Shown here: positions 33,828 to 44,862 of the stretch, one piece after another | How the letters are laid out: each line of letters opens with the position of its first letter | Position numbering within the stretch: the stretch's first letter is position 1 | Source of the DNA: Gracilibacillus massiliensis | Lineage (GTDB): Bacteria > Bacillota > Bacilli > Bacillales > Amphibacillaceae | Length of the DNA stretch: 64,000 nt | Assembly: GCF_001458115.1 (NCBI RefSeq) | Contig: NZ_CZRP01000012.1 | Location: 868,001 to 932,000, forward strand | Direction of reading: 5' to 3' | The notes under the pieces: model-generated | Database searches by the model: none | What the model was told of the DNA's origin: nothing | What the model saw: only the letters and a program-made list of their open reading frames with translations | Program-made: the position numbers and the translations under genes

Positions 33828-33851
33828 TGTTTATAACACCTCTTCTCCCCT

Positions 33852-35207
33852 TCAATTACACCTTCTTAATCTGGTGATAAAAAATCCATCACTGTTAATA
33901 TCTTGAGGGAAAATTTGAACGCCAAATGCACTATTACCAACACTATCTTTTAATTGCTCAGGTAACTCTTCAAAAAAGTGAGGATCTACTTCAAATTCCC
34001 GATTATTTTGCAAAAATGTTTCGATCACTTGTTCATTTTCTTCTTTATCAACTGTACACGTACTGTAAATTAGTTTCCCGTCTTTTTTTAGAAGGGTTTT
34101 GACATGACCCAAAATTTCTAGTTGTATGTTCGATAACTTTGTAATGTCGTCCTCATTCTTATTATATTTTATATCAGGCTTACTGCGAAGTACACCTAAA
34201 CCTGAGCATGGAGCATCGATCAATATTCGATCAAATGTACCATCATCATGTTGTTCTTGTAACACACGCGCGTCTGAGGGGGCAGCGTGAATCGAGTGTA
34301 ATCCTAATTCTTTTGCTTTAGCATCTACTAATTTCGCCTTTTTCTCGTGCAAGTCATAAGCATACACGGAACCAGAATCTCGCATTTTCTCTGCGATATG
34401 GGTAGCTTTACCGCCGGGTGCACTGCAGGCATCCAATACCCGCATTCTCTCTGCTAATTCCATCATCTCTGCCACTAACATCGAACTTTCGTCTTGAATA
34501 GTAAACAACCCGTTTTGAAAGCTATCATGCTTTAAGATATTCCCTTTCTCAATCACGATCCCTTGTGGTGAAAAAAGTGACGGTGTAGCATTAATTCCGT
34601 CCTTTTGAAGTTGTGTGATTAATTGATCACGTGTAATCCGTAACGGTTGAATCCTAATCGACATCTTTTTATGAGTAATATTGGTTTGACACATTTTTTC
34701 CGTTATGTCTAATCCATAGTGTGTTACCCAGCGCTTCACTAACCAATAAGGATGACTTGTTTCGATACTAATTCGTTCCACTGGATCTTTCATCGATTGA
34801 TAATCTGGAAAACCGTTGCGTTGAGCAGTGCGTAATATACCATTAACGAAGTTTGCTATACCTTTGTGCCCTTTATCTTTGGCAATTTCTACAGCTTCAT
34901 GAATAATGGCATGATCTGGCACTTTATCTAAATGTTTCATTTGATAAAAAGATAAATAAACTAACCATTTCACCCATTTATCCATTTTTTTCTTGGACGT
35001 AATAAAAGATGTTAGATCGGATTCTAACGTTAATTTGCGTTGCATAGTTCCATAGACAATCTCTGTTAGTAACGCACCGTCTCTCGCATCAAGGTGATGT
35101 TTCTTTAACATTTGATCTATTAATAGATGACTATAGCCACCTTGATCACCGATACGAACTAATAATTCTAGTGCTAATTTCCTTACGCTGTTAGTCGCTT
35201 TGTTCAT
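33852..35207 (-). CDS. rsmB: 16S rRNA (cytosine-967-C5)-methyltransferase
   Basis: Methylates C967 of 16S rRNA. The 451-residue protein has an N-terminal NusB-like domain (about 1-140) and a C-terminal SAM domain with DACSAPGGKATHIAE, DAPCSGLGVLRSKPD and STCTVDKEEN; the two Cys residues are the catalytic and release residues of the family. Start overlaps the fmt stop by four bases. Followed by prpC after only 24 bp with no room for rlmN. Confidence 0.95.
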   Translation of the reverse strand: MNKATNSVRKLALELLVRIGDQGGYSHLLIDQMLKKHHLDARDGALLTEIVYGTMQRKLTLESDLTSFITSKKKMDKWVKWLVYLSFYQMKHLDKVPDHAIIHEAVEIAKDKGHKGIANFVNGILRTAQRNGFPDYQSMKDPVERISIETSHPYWLVKRWVTHYGLDITEKMCQTNITHKKMSIRIQPLRITRDQLITQLQKDGINATPSLFSPQGIVIEKGNILKHDSFQNGLFTIQDESSMLVAEMMELAERMRVLDACSAPGGKATHIAEKMRDSGSVYAYDLHEKKAKLVDAKAKELGLHSIHAAPSDARVLQEQHDDGTFDRILIDAPCSGLGVLRSKPDIKYNKNEDDITKLSNIQLEILGHVKTLLKKDGKLIYSTCTVDKEENEQVIETFLQNNREFEVDPHFFEELPEQLKDSVGNSAFGVQIFPQDINSDGFFITRLRRCN

Positions 35208-36142
35208 TCGCCTAAGATCTCTCCTACTTCCATTTTACTACCGACACCCCGTTGGAAATCGGAAGCTGACATTTTTTTCTTTCCTGCCGGTTGTACCATG
35301 GTTAGTTTTATTGCTTGGCTATCTCCTGTTGCCACAATCAAACCGTCTTCTTCAAATGCTACAATTGTTCCCGCCTTAGATGTTGTTGATTGATTGGTTT
35401 TAGTTGCCTCATAAACTTTAAAGACTTTACCTTGCCATGTAGTAAATGCAACAGGCCATGGATGTAGTCCCCTTATATGATTATAGACTTTTTGTAATGA
35501 TAGACTCCAATTGATCTTCTCTTGTTCACGGGTAATATTTGGTGCAAAGGTTGCTAATTGTTCATCTTGTGGTGTTGCCTTAATTTCTTCAGAGAAAATG
35601 CTTGGGATTGTCTCAGCCAATAAATCACTACCTATAACAGCCAATTTTTCATGTAAACTACCGACATCATCGTTGTCAGAAATTTTGATCTCTTGTTGAC
35701 TGATTATATCACCTGCATCCAATCTTTCTGCCATATACATAATCGAAATTCCGGTTTTTTCATGGCCTTCAAGGATTGCATAATGAATTGGAGCACCACC
35801 TCTTAATTTTGGCAATAAGGAGGCATGAACATTGATACAGCCATACGAAGGAATAGCTAATAATCCTTTAGGTAATAGTTGTCCAAATGCCGCTGTTACA
35901 ATTAAATCTGGGTTTCTTTTTTCAATTTCATCGTAATTATCCTTTATTTTCTCAGGTTGAAATACGTCAATTGCATGCTTTTCTGCTGCTACTTTAACAG
36001 GTGGTGGGGTTAGAATTTTCTTTCGACCTCGTGGACGATCCGGTTGTGTCACTACTAAATCAATGTGGTAACCTTCCGTAATCAGTCTTTCTAACACTGG
36101 TACAGCGAAATCAGGTGTTCCCATAAAAATAATTTTTTTCAT
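35204..36142 (-). CDS. fmt: Methionyl-tRNA formyltransferase
   Basis: Formylates initiator Met-tRNA for translation initiation. The 312-residue protein has FMGTPDFAVP at the start, the formyl-folate site with INVHASLLPKLRGGAPIHYAI (catalytic Asn-His, in parts) and MYMAERLDAGDII, and a C-terminal OB domain. Coupled to rsmB downstream and 14 bp from priA upstream. The deformylase gene def, which precedes fmt in B. subtilis, is not here. Confidence 0.97.
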   Translation of the reverse strand: MKKIIFMGTPDFAVPVLERLITEGYHIDLVVTQPDRPRGRKKILTPPPVKVAAEKHAIDVFQPEKIKDNYDEIEKRNPDLIVTAAFGQLLPKGLLAIPSYGCINVHASLLPKLRGGAPIHYAILEGHEKTGISIMYMAERLDAGDIISQQEIKISDNDDVGSLHEKLAVIGSDLLAETIPSIFSEEIKATPQDEQLATFAPNITREQEKINWSLSLQKVYNHIRGLHPWPVAFTTWQGKVFKVYEATKTNQSTTSKAGTIVAFEEDGLIVATGDSQAIKLTMVQPAGKKKMSASDFQRGVGSKMEVGEILGE

Positions 36143-36156
36143 ACGTATTACCTCAC

Positions 36157-38565
36157 TTACATTAATGAATATGGTTCAAAATCCACTTGTATCGTTAAAT
36201 CATTACGATGGATATCATCGTAATAATGCTCTTGTATTTTGCGGATGATTGCTTTTTGGTTTGGTTCATCCTTATATTTTACCATGCACTGGTAACGATA
36301 TCTATTATTTATACGAACAATCGGCGATGGAGTCGGACCTAAAATCGTTGCCTGATCTGATAAATGTTTAAATAGTAGTTTACAAATAGTTTTTGTTACC
36401 TCTTGCGCTTTTAATTGATTAGGATGTGAGACGTTTATTAATGTTAGAAAATAGTATGGCGGATAACGAAAGCCTCTGCGGGTCTGCATCTCTTGTTGAA
36501 AAAACTGTTGATAATGGTACTGGCTAGCTAATTGAATACTGTAATGTTCTGGTGTATAAGTTTGAATAATAACTTCTCCTGGTAACTTGTGTCGTCCAGC
36601 CCGTCCGCTTACTTGTGTTAACAATTGAAATGTTTTTTCTGATGATCGAAAGTCTGGCAAGTGTAACATCGCATCGACAGCTAAAACCCCAACAAGTGTT
36701 ACATTTTCAAAATCCAACCCTTTTGCTATCATCTGTGTTCCTAATAAAATATTTGCCTCTTTATTCCCAAACTTCTCTAATAGTTTTTTGTGGGATCCTT
36801 TTCGTCTTGTGGTATCAACGTCCATACGAATCACTTTTGCTTCTGGGATATGTTCACGTAATGCTTCTTCTACTTTCTGTGTTCCTGTACCGAAATAACG
36901 AATCGTCTTACTATTGCACGCCTGACATTCTTTTACCATCGCTATTTGGTAATCACAATAATGGCATTTTAATTGGTGGGAACTTTTATGATAGGTTAGG
37001 GCAATATCACAAGCAGGACATTTCATCACATCACCACATTCACGACACATAACAAAGGTTGAATAACCTCTTCGATTCAAAAATAAAACAATTTGTTCTT
37101 TTTTTTCGATGCGAGTCTTAATAGCTTCTAATAAATTTCGTGAAAACATGCTACGATTTCCCGCATATAGTTCATCTCTCATGTCGACAATTTCTACTGG
37201 TGGCATTTCTCCCTCATTCATTCGATCTGGCATCTCTAATAAATGGTAAACACCTTTTTTTGCTCTTGCATAGGATTCTAGCATTGGTGTTGCGCTACCA
37301 AGTACAACTGGACAATGATGATAATTTCCTCTTTTTTTTGCCACTTCTCTTGCGTGATATCTTGGCTGTTCATCCTGCTTATAACTTGTTTCATGTTCTT
37401 CATCAATGATTATAATCCCGATATTTTCAAAAGGCGCAAAAATTGCTGATCGTGCTCCAACAACAACATTCACTTCTTTTTTATGAATTTTGGTCCACTC
37501 ATCGAATTTTTCACCTGCTGATAACGCACTATGTAATACCGCAACTTGTGAACCGAATCTACTTTTAAAGCGTTGGACCATTTGCGGTGTTAACGCAATT
37601 TCGGGTACCAAAACAATTGCTTCCATACCTTTATCTAATACACGTTCAATTGCTTGTAAATATACTTCTGTCTTACCACTTCCAGTCACACCATGGAGTA
37701 AAAAAACCTCATCTTGTTTTTCTTCGATTGCTTGCCATATTGGCTTAATCGCTGTTTGTTGTTGATTACTCAAAGGTAATGAGTTGCTGCGTTCAAAATC
37801 AGTATCTTGAAAAGGGTCTCGATATACTTTTTTTTCTACTTTTTTAAGTAGCTTTTTCTCTACTAGCTGATTAATTGTTGCAGTGGTTGTGCTTAGTTGC
37901 GTGAGTAACTGCTTTTGTTCGATAGGTGTTTCATGATGCAGGAAGTGTTCAATGATTCGCTTTTGTTTTTTGGCACGATTTGAAATATCTTCTAAAGCTT
38001 CTTCTAGTAAGTATGGCTCTTTATTAGGAGCTATAAACACTTTTGTTTTATTCGTTTCTTTCGATTTCACAATATAATTAATTTGAACATGACCATTTTT
38101 CACTTCTTTTAATAACAGAGAATAGTTGCCATTTCTTTCTACAAACTCTTCGAAATCCATCACTACTCGACCTGCAAAAAGCTGTTTTAATTCTTCAGCT
38201 AATTCAACATCTGTTAATACCTCGATTTCTTTTTTATATTTTGCTTTTAAGATTTGAGGTAACATTGCTTGAAATGTCTGGATATAAAAACTAACCGTCT
38301 CTTCACTGATCCATTTACCAATTTGCACTAATTCTTCGGTTAATACCGGGGTTAAATCCATCACTTCATCGAGTGCTTTAAGTTTATCAAACTCAGAATG
38401 ATCACTAACTTCCAAGACAAAACCCATTATCTTTCTTGGTCCAAACGGGACAGATACTCTCATGCCTTTTTGCACAATATTTTCCCATTGTTCAGGTATT
38501 AAATAATCGAATGTATGATTTGTTTGGCTTGTCGGAACATCGACAATCACCTTCGCTACTTGCAT
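36157..38565 (-). CDS. priA: Primosomal protein N' (replication restart helicase PriA)
   Basis: Superfamily 2 helicase that reloads the replisome at stalled forks. The 802-residue protein has an N-terminal DNA-binding domain (VIVDVPTSQTNHTFDYLIP), Walker A GVTGSGKTEVYLQ, DEEH, LGSATPMLES, and a pair of zinc-binding motifs made of CRECGDVMKCPACD and CHYCDYQ...CQAC, followed by QVSGRAGR. One base after coaBC and in the same transcript order as in B. subtilis. Confidence 0.97.
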   Translation of the reverse strand: MQVAKVIVDVPTSQTNHTFDYLIPEQWENIVQKGMRVSVPFGPRKIMGFVLEVSDHSEFDKLKALDEVMDLTPVLTEELVQIGKWISEETVSFYIQTFQAMLPQILKAKYKKEIEVLTDVELAEELKQLFAGRVVMDFEEFVERNGNYSLLLKEVKNGHVQINYIVKSKETNKTKVFIAPNKEPYLLEEALEDISNRAKKQKRIIEHFLHHETPIEQKQLLTQLSTTTATINQLVEKKLLKKVEKKVYRDPFQDTDFERSNSLPLSNQQQTAIKPIWQAIEEKQDEVFLLHGVTGSGKTEVYLQAIERVLDKGMEAIVLVPEIALTPQMVQRFKSRFGSQVAVLHSALSAGEKFDEWTKIHKKEVNVVVGARSAIFAPFENIGIIIIDEEHETSYKQDEQPRYHAREVAKKRGNYHHCPVVLGSATPMLESYARAKKGVYHLLEMPDRMNEGEMPPVEIVDMRDELYAGNRSMFSRNLLEAIKTRIEKKEQIVLFLNRRGYSTFVMCRECGDVMKCPACDIALTYHKSSHQLKCHYCDYQIAMVKECQACNSKTIRYFGTGTQKVEEALREHIPEAKVIRMDVDTTRRKGSHKKLLEKFGNKEANILLGTQMIAKGLDFENVTLVGVLAVDAMLHLPDFRSSEKTFQLLTQVSGRAGRHKLPGEVIIQTYTPEHYSIQLASQYHYQQFFQQEMQTRRGFRYPPYYFLTLINVSHPNQLKAQEVTKTICKLLFKHLSDQATILGPTPSPIVRINNRYRYQCMVKYKDEPNQKAIIRKIQEHYYDDIHRNDLTIQVDFEPYSLM

Positions 38566-38566
38566 A

Positions 38567-39766
38567 CTAACCCTTCCCTATTTCTTTATCGATTAATTGA
38601 ACAATTTGATCGGCTATTTGTTTTTTTCTAGCCTGATCAATTGAGTGTTCACTACCGTTTCTAGTTAAAACTATAACCTGATTTTGATCTGAATCAAATC
38701 CGATATCATCACGGCTTACATCATTTAATACGATTGCATCTAGATTTTTTGATGCTAATTTTTTTACACCATATTCTTTAAGATTTTGCGTTTCCGCTGC
38801 AAATCCGACTAAATATTGGTGGTGCTTATGCTCACCAAGATAATGTAAAATATCTGTTGTTCGTTCCATTTCTATTGATAATGGTCCGTTTGTTTTCTTT
38901 ATCTTATGTTCAACTGTTTGTAATGGCCGATAGTCAGCTACTGCAGCAGTTTTAATTACAATATCAACCTCATCAAATAATCGTTTGACCGCTTCAAACA
39001 TTTGTTGCGCACTAGACACATGAAAGGTGTGAACATTTTGCGGTGTTTCTAGATGAGTTGGACCTGAGACTAAGTAAACTTCTGCTCCATTTTCCATTGC
39101 TGATTGTGCTAATGCATATCCCATTTTACCTGATGAATAATTGGTGAAATATCGTACAGGATCAAGCGCTTCTCTCGTCGGTCCAGCCGTAATTAATACT
39201 TTTTTCCCTTTCCACTTCGTCGTACGGTTGGTGTCCATTTCTAGCAATTCTACCATCTTTTCTGGTTCTTCTAATCTACCTTTACCAATATAACCACAAG
39301 CAAGATAACCATCACCAGGTTCAATAAAACGATATCCCCAGCTTTCTAGTTTCTTCATGTTTTCCACCACAGCTGGATGTTGATACATATGAACATTCAT
39401 TGCTGGTGCTACATATACTGGTGCTTGCGTTGCTAATAGCGTGGTAGACAGCATATCATCGGCTAGTCCGTTAGCAACTTTTCCAATCAGATTAGCGGTT
39501 GCTGGCGCCAAAATAAATAAGTCAGCCCAATCCGCTAAATCGATGTGTGCAATCACAGAAGAATCCTTTTCATCAAACGTATCGGTGTAGACTGGATTCC
39601 TGGAAATTGCCTGAAAAGTAAGTGGCGTAACAAACTCTGTAGCATGCTTCGTCATAATGACTTTTACCTCTGCACCAGATTGCGTTAATTTACTTGTTAG
39701 AGCAATTGCTTTATATGCCGCAATCCCTCCAGATACTCCTAATACAATTTTCTTTCCCTTTAACAC
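38567..39766 (-). CDS. coaBC: Coenzyme A biosynthesis bifunctional protein CoaBC
   Basis: Joins cysteine to phosphopantothenate (CoaB) and decarboxylates the product (CoaC). 399 residues from the GTG at 39766, nine bases after AAAGGAG; the ATG at 39841 gives 25 extra residues that run through a terminator hairpin and have no family match. The N-terminal flavoprotein half has GVSGGIAAYKA, APAMNVHMY and the active Cys in GYLACGYIGKGRL; the C-terminal half has ITAGPTREALDPVRYFTNYS (in parts) and the lysine-rich KKTNGP region. Confidence 0.95.
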   Translation of the reverse strand: MLKGKKIVLGVSGGIAAYKAIALTSKLTQSGAEVKVIMTKHATEFVTPLTFQAISRNPVYTDTFDEKDSSVIAHIDLADWADLFILAPATANLIGKVANGLADDMLSTTLLATQAPVYVAPAMNVHMYQHPAVVENMKKLESWGYRFIEPGDGYLACGYIGKGRLEEPEKMVELLEMDTNRTTKWKGKKVLITAGPTREALDPVRYFTNYSSGKMGYALAQSAMENGAEVYLVSGPTHLETPQNVHTFHVSSAQQMFEAVKRLFDEVDIVIKTAAVADYRPLQTVEHKIKKTNGPLSIEMERTTDILHYLGEHKHHQYLVGFAAETQNLKEYGVKKLASKNLDAIVLNDVSRDDIGFDSDQNQVIVLTRNGSEHSIDQARKKQIADQIVQLIDKEIGKG

Positions 39767-39799
39767 ATCAGGTAGCTCCTTTCTTACCGTGATAGAAGA

Positions 39800-39829
39800 A
39801 ACCCTCGCAAGCTCAAAGCAATGCGAGGG
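39800..39829 (-). terminator. Hairpin between rpoZ and coaBC
   Basis: Stem CCCTCGCA (39802-39809) with TGCGAGGG (39822-39829), followed on the minus strand by a moderately T-rich stretch. It may be a partial terminator before coaBC. Confidence 0.5.
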
Positions 39830-39851
39830 AGTATTTATCAATCAAACTTCA

Positions 39852-40959
<1,108 letters not shown>

Positions 40960-41004
40960 TTCGAGCTCCCCCTTAAAATTATCAAACAACTATTTCCTTA
41001 ATAA

Positions 41005-41883
41005 TTATTCTACATTTTGTATTTGTTCTTTCATTTTCTCCGCTTCACTTTTCAAATAAACAATTTGTTCACTAATCCATGTATCGTTAGATTTAGATCC
41101 TATCGTATTTAATTCACGATTGATTTCTTGTACAATAAAATCTAACTTTCTACCGATTGGCTGACTTTCTTCTATGACGTTTTGAAACTGTTTTATATGA
41201 CTATGTAATCGTGTTAATTCCTCTGAAATGTCACCTTTTTCAGCGAGCAGCGCGATTTCTTGGTATAATCTTGATTCATCGTAAATAGAAGTATTTTCAA
41301 GATATTTGTTTATACGCTCAAGTATTCGCTCCTGATACTCTATTATAACAATATTTCGCCGTTCACCCAACTGTTTTATTTTATTTTGGATTTTTTTAGA
41401 ACGCTCGATTAAATCTTTCTTTAATTCACTACCTTCGTTTAAGCGCATTTGATACGCTTTATCAACCGCTTTTAGCAATGTAGATTTTATAGATTTTTCT
41501 GTATTCGAATCCGTCTCTTCGTATTCTTGTATGTAAAATATATCTTGAAACTTTCCGAGTAATTCCATCGTAATATCGCCTGATAACTGATAGTTTGATT
41601 TCAACAGGTTTAATTGCTCCATATATTGATCAGCTAGATCCCAATCCGTTTGTAGTTGCTTCTGATTCGCTTGTTTACCCAAAGTATAAATGGAAACAGA
41701 GATTTTACCACGTTTCATTTTTTCCTGAATGATCTGTTTTAACTGGTCTTCTATATGTAATAACGATTTAGGAATGTGAAGAGAAATATCTAAATAGCGG
41801 TGATTAATGGTTTTTATTTCTACACTGATTTCTAAATCATCTTGCTTAAAGTCTTCTCTACCATAACCGGTCATACTAAGCAT
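41005..41883 (-). CDS. yloC: YicC/YloC family endoribonuclease
   Basis: Member of the YicC family, recently linked to RNA cleavage and sRNA turnover. The 292-residue protein begins MLSMTGYGREDF and ends with the DUF1732 part (ISEELTRLHSHIKQF, GRKLDFIVQEINRELNTIGSKS in parts). A long helical middle connects both. Its start faces rqcH, so both promoters are in the 140-bp gap. Confidence 0.94.
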   Translation of the reverse strand: MLSMTGYGREDFKQDDLEISVEIKTINHRYLDISLHIPKSLLHIEDQLKQIIQEKMKRGKISVSIYTLGKQANQKQLQTDWDLADQYMEQLNLLKSNYQLSGDITMELLGKFQDIFYIQEYEETDSNTEKSIKSTLLKAVDKAYQMRLNEGSELKKDLIERSKKIQNKIKQLGERRNIVIIEYQERILERINKYLENTSIYDESRLYQEIALLAEKGDISEELTRLHSHIKQFQNVIEESQPIGRKLDFIVQEINRELNTIGSKSNDTWISEQIVYLKSEAEKMKEQIQNVE

Positions 41884-41930
41884 TTGTTTATCACATCCAT
41901 CGACGATAGTATTGTTGATGCTTTCTTATT

Positions 41931-41960
41931 ATCATATCAAAAATGGATAGGACAAGACAA
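41931..41960 (-). promoter_or_regulatory. Candidate promoter of yloC-remA-gmk-rpoZ
   Basis: Minus strand TTGTCT (41955-41960), 18-bp spacer, TATGAT (41931-41936), about 45 bp before the yloC start. Moderate match to a sigma-A promoter. Confidence 0.4.
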
Positions 41961-41994
41961 ATTAAATCATGGATTATTTTTTAGATATCAATCA

Positions 41995-42003
41995 TGTTAT
42001 AAT
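41995..42003 (+). promoter_or_regulatory. Candidate extended -10 promoter of rqcH
   Basis: TGTTATAAT, an extended -10 box with a perfect hexamer, but no good -35 box upstream. The predicted leader is very short: the start codon is at 42024. Confidence 0.4.
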
Positions 42004-42023
42004 GTAAGAATGAGGTGATAGAA

Positions 42024-43736
42024 ATGGTTTTTGATGGAATTGTAACACGTGCTGTATCACACGAATTAGATCATGAAATGTCATCGGCACGTGTTTTAAA
42101 AATATATCAACCAACGGAAACGGAACTACTTTTTACCATTCGGAAATTTGGCAAGAACAAACAATTATTAATCAGTGCTCATCCTAGTTATGCTCGAATT
42201 CATTTTACCAAAGATACTTATGATAATCCTACAGAACCATCGATGTATTGTATGATGTTACGAAAATACTTAAATGGCGGTTTTATTGAAGAGGTAAAAC
42301 AAGTAGAAAATGAACGGATTATTCATATTCATTTCCAAACAAAAAATGAAATTGGTGATGAAAGTAAAAAGACATTGGTAGTAGAACTGATGGGAAAACA
42401 CAGTAATATTATTTTAGTAGATGATGAGCGCAACGTTATTTTAGATAGCATTAAGCATGTGTCAAGTGCACAGAACCGACATCGCTCCATTTTACCTGGA
42501 AGTAGTTATATAAGTCCTCCTAATCAAGGGAAGATAAACCCTCTAACAATTGATGGGGAAACGTTTTTAAGAAAGCTAGACTTTAATGCTGGAAGAATTG
42601 ATCAACAAATGGTCCATACATATATGGGGGTATCACCGGTAATAGCAAAAGAAATTGTCGAAAGAGCTGGTCTTGGTAAAACGACAGCATATAAGGAAGC
42701 ATTTGAAGAGATTCAACAAACCGTGCTTGATCACAATTATCAACCATCCATTTTCAAAGGTAAAAAAGAGAGCTTTTATGTATTATCCTTAGAAACCAAA
42801 GATGATGAGAAAGTTTCGTATTCTTCTATAAGTGAAATGCTGGATGTATTTTACTCTGGAAAGGCAGAACGTGATCGGGTTAAACAAAAAGCTGGCGACC
42901 TTATTCGATTTTTAACGAATGAACAGAAGAAAAATAAGCGTAAACTAATTAAGCTTGAGCAAACATTAGAGGACGCTAAACATGCTGATCGCTTTCAGAA
43001 ATATGGCGAACTGCTGACAGCTCATATGCATCTGGTTAAACAAGGTGATAAAGAAGTGGAAGTAATTGATTATTATGATCCCGATCAATCAACTATTAAA
43101 ATTAAATTAAATGAAAACAAATCGCCAAGTGATAATGCACAAGCGTTTTTCAAAAAATACCACAAATTAAAAAAATCGAAACAAATGGTTGAAGAAGAAA
43201 AAAAGAAAGCCTTTCAGGAAATTAATTATTTGGATGAGATTATCGAACAAATCGATACTGCAAGAGAACAAGACATCGAAGAAATCCGCGAAGAGTTACA
43301 AGAACAGGGTTATTTAAAGAAAAAAGTAATAAAAGGAAAAAAGAAAAAGAAACCAACGAAACCTGTACCAGAGATGTATATGAGTACAGACGGTACCGAG
43401 ATTTTAGTCGGTAAAAACAATAAACAAAATGAGTTTTTGACCAATCGTCTTGCGCGTAAAGACGAGGTTTGGTTGCATACGAAGGATATTCCCGGTTCCC
43501 ATGTGGTGATTCGTTCAACGGAACCAAGTGAGGACACTTTACTTGAGGCAGCTCAATTGGCTGCTAATTTTAGTAAATCAAAGAATTCCTCCACTGTTCC
43601 AGTAGATTACACATTAATTCGACATGTGCGTAAGCCTAATGGAGCTAAGCCTGGATATGTGACGTATGAAAATCAAAAGACCATGTTTGTTACGCCTGAC
43701 AGTAGTTATTTATCGAAATTAAAACAACAGAAATAA
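42024..43736 (+). CDS. rqcH: Ribosome quality control factor RqcH (NFACT family)
   Basis: Binds stalled 50S-peptidyl-tRNA complexes and adds C-terminal alanine tails; also known as a fibronectin-binding protein (YloA/FbpA). 570 residues from the ATG at 42024 (GAGGTGA in front): NFACT-N domain (MVFDGIVTRAVSHELDHEM, MLRKYLNGG), helix-hairpin-helix region, long coiled coil (about 290-440) and the NFACT-R domain (GKNNKQNEFLTNRLARKDEV, HTKDIPGSHVVI). Divergent from yloC and followed by a terminator. Confidence 0.95.
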   Translation: MVFDGIVTRAVSHELDHEMSSARVLKIYQPTETELLFTIRKFGKNKQLLISAHPSYARIHFTKDTYDNPTEPSMYCMMLRKYLNGGFIEEVKQVENERIIHIHFQTKNEIGDESKKTLVVELMGKHSNIILVDDERNVILDSIKHVSSAQNRHRSILPGSSYISPPNQGKINPLTIDGETFLRKLDFNAGRIDQQMVHTYMGVSPVIAKEIVERAGLGKTTAYKEAFEEIQQTVLDHNYQPSIFKGKKESFYVLSLETKDDEKVSYSSISEMLDVFYSGKAERDRVKQKAGDLIRFLTNEQKKNKRKLIKLEQTLEDAKHADRFQKYGELLTAHMHLVKQGDKEVEVIDYYDPDQSTIKIKLNENKSPSDNAQAFFKKYHKLKKSKQMVEEEKKKAFQEINYLDEIIEQIDTAREQDIEEIREELQEQGYLKKKVIKGKKKKKPTKPVPEMYMSTDGTEILVGKNNKQNEFLTNRLARKDEVWLHTKDIPGSHVVIRSTEPSEDTLLEAAQLAANFSKSKNSSTVPVDYTLIRHVRKPNGAKPGYVTYENQKTMFVTPDSSYLSKLKQQK

Positions 43737-43745
43737 TTTTTAATT

Positions 43746-43776
43746 AGAAGTTGACTCTCTCGGGTCAGCTTCTTTT
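43746..43776 (+). terminator. Terminator after rqcH
   Basis: Stem AGAAG-TTGAC with GTCAGCTTCT (one bulge) and TTTT after it, ten bases behind the stop codon. Confidence 0.7.
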
Positions 43777-43939
43777 ACATATATGAAATACTCTGAAACG
43801 ACAACATTTCTCGGGTTTAATATACCCCTAACCGATTATATTTATTTTTAACTAGTTGATGATAGAGTGGTCAATTCTATTAATTTTAGTAAAGACCTTT
43901 AGAACCTTGCTATGCATCCTTTACACTACGTCAGGCCTA

Positions 43940-43968
43940 TTGTGGTAAACGCTTATCTATTATATAAT
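43940..43968 (+). promoter_or_regulatory. Promoter of the AraC-type regulator gene
   Basis: TTGTGG (43940-43945), 17-bp spacer, TATAAT (43963-43968), 27 bp before the start codon. The rest of the 258-bp gap after rqcH shows only the rqcH terminator. Confidence 0.6.
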
Positions 43969-43994
43969 TTGGAGTAATCTAGGAGGTGAATAAA

Positions 43995-44771
43995 GTGACT
44001 AGTAGAGATTCTGAAATCGATGGTGTTATTGCTTATATTCATGACAATCTGCATGAATCACTTCCACTTTCTCGATTAGCGAAATGGGCAGCCTACAGCC
44101 CTTATCATTTTTCACGTATTTTTAAAGCTAAAACCGGCCTTTCTCCTCATCAATATGTATCCTCATTAAAAGTACAAAGAGCAAAAAGTCTATTAGTAAA
44201 CTCAAATTTAACAATACGCGATATAAGTATGGAAATTGATCAACAAAGCTTGGGCACCTTCACGACACGCTTCACAAAAAGAGTTGGTATTAGTCCTATG
44301 CAATTTAGAAAAACTCCGAAACAAGTCAGCAATTACATGGACTCTCTCCAAAAAAGAAACATTTGGTCTCAACAAACTAAAAGGAAACATTCATATAATA
44401 ATGTAGAAGGAACAATTGAAGCTGACGTCCCACTTGAAGGTGTTATTTTAATTGGTCTATTTAACAAACCAATACCTGAAGGGTTACCACAATACGGAAC
44501 ATTATTATCATCCTTAGGCCAATTTTGTTTTACTGATGTACGCCCTGGAATCTACTATTTAATGGCTACCGCAGTATTTTGGGATATGCAGGTAAATGAA
44601 ATACTTGTTCCAAATCAAACACTGCGGGCAAAAGCTGATGCTCCCATTTATGTAAAAGCTGAAACATTTGTACCTTTACAGTCACTAAGGCTACGTGGAC
44701 CACTTCTTGACGATCCACCCATTCTCGTTTATTTGCCTCTATTGATGAAAAATTACTTAAATCGTACATAA
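43995..44771 (+). CDS. AraC family transcriptional regulator
   Basis: 258 residues from the GTG at 43995 behind AGGAGGTG. The DNA-binding part is at the N-terminus (about 5-105): LSRLAKWAAYSPYHFSRIFK is the first helix-turn-helix and IRDISMEIDQQSLGTFTTRF the second, with KRVGISPMQFRK closing it. The C-terminal 120 residues (EADVPLEGVILIGLF, RPGIYYLMATAVFW) form a beta-rich sensor that I do not recognise. It is a helix-first architecture as in Rob-like regulators. Possible targets are the VOC and DUF1569 genes behind it, but they are 90 and 50 bp apart and this is inference. Confidence 0.85.
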   Translation: MTSRDSEIDGVIAYIHDNLHESLPLSRLAKWAAYSPYHFSRIFKAKTGLSPHQYVSSLKVQRAKSLLVNSNLTIRDISMEIDQQSLGTFTTRFTKRVGISPMQFRKTPKQVSNYMDSLQKRNIWSQQTKRKHSYNNVEGTIEADVPLEGVILIGLFNKPIPEGLPQYGTLLSSLGQFCFTDVRPGIYYLMATAVFWDMQVNEILVPNQTLRAKADAPIYVKAETFVPLQSLRLRGPLLDDPPILVYLPLLMKNYLNRT

Positions 44772-44862
44772 GTAGCAATTTTAAAGAAACTTACTATATT
44801 TTCTTGTGTTAGTATATTAAGTGAAATTCTAATCTAATTAGTAAATATCCGGAGGTGAAAAT

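Noticed and set aside
36615-37052. A 145-codon plus-strand frame
   Set aside because: It is the shadow of priA; the zinc-finger and helicase motifs on the other strand are certain.
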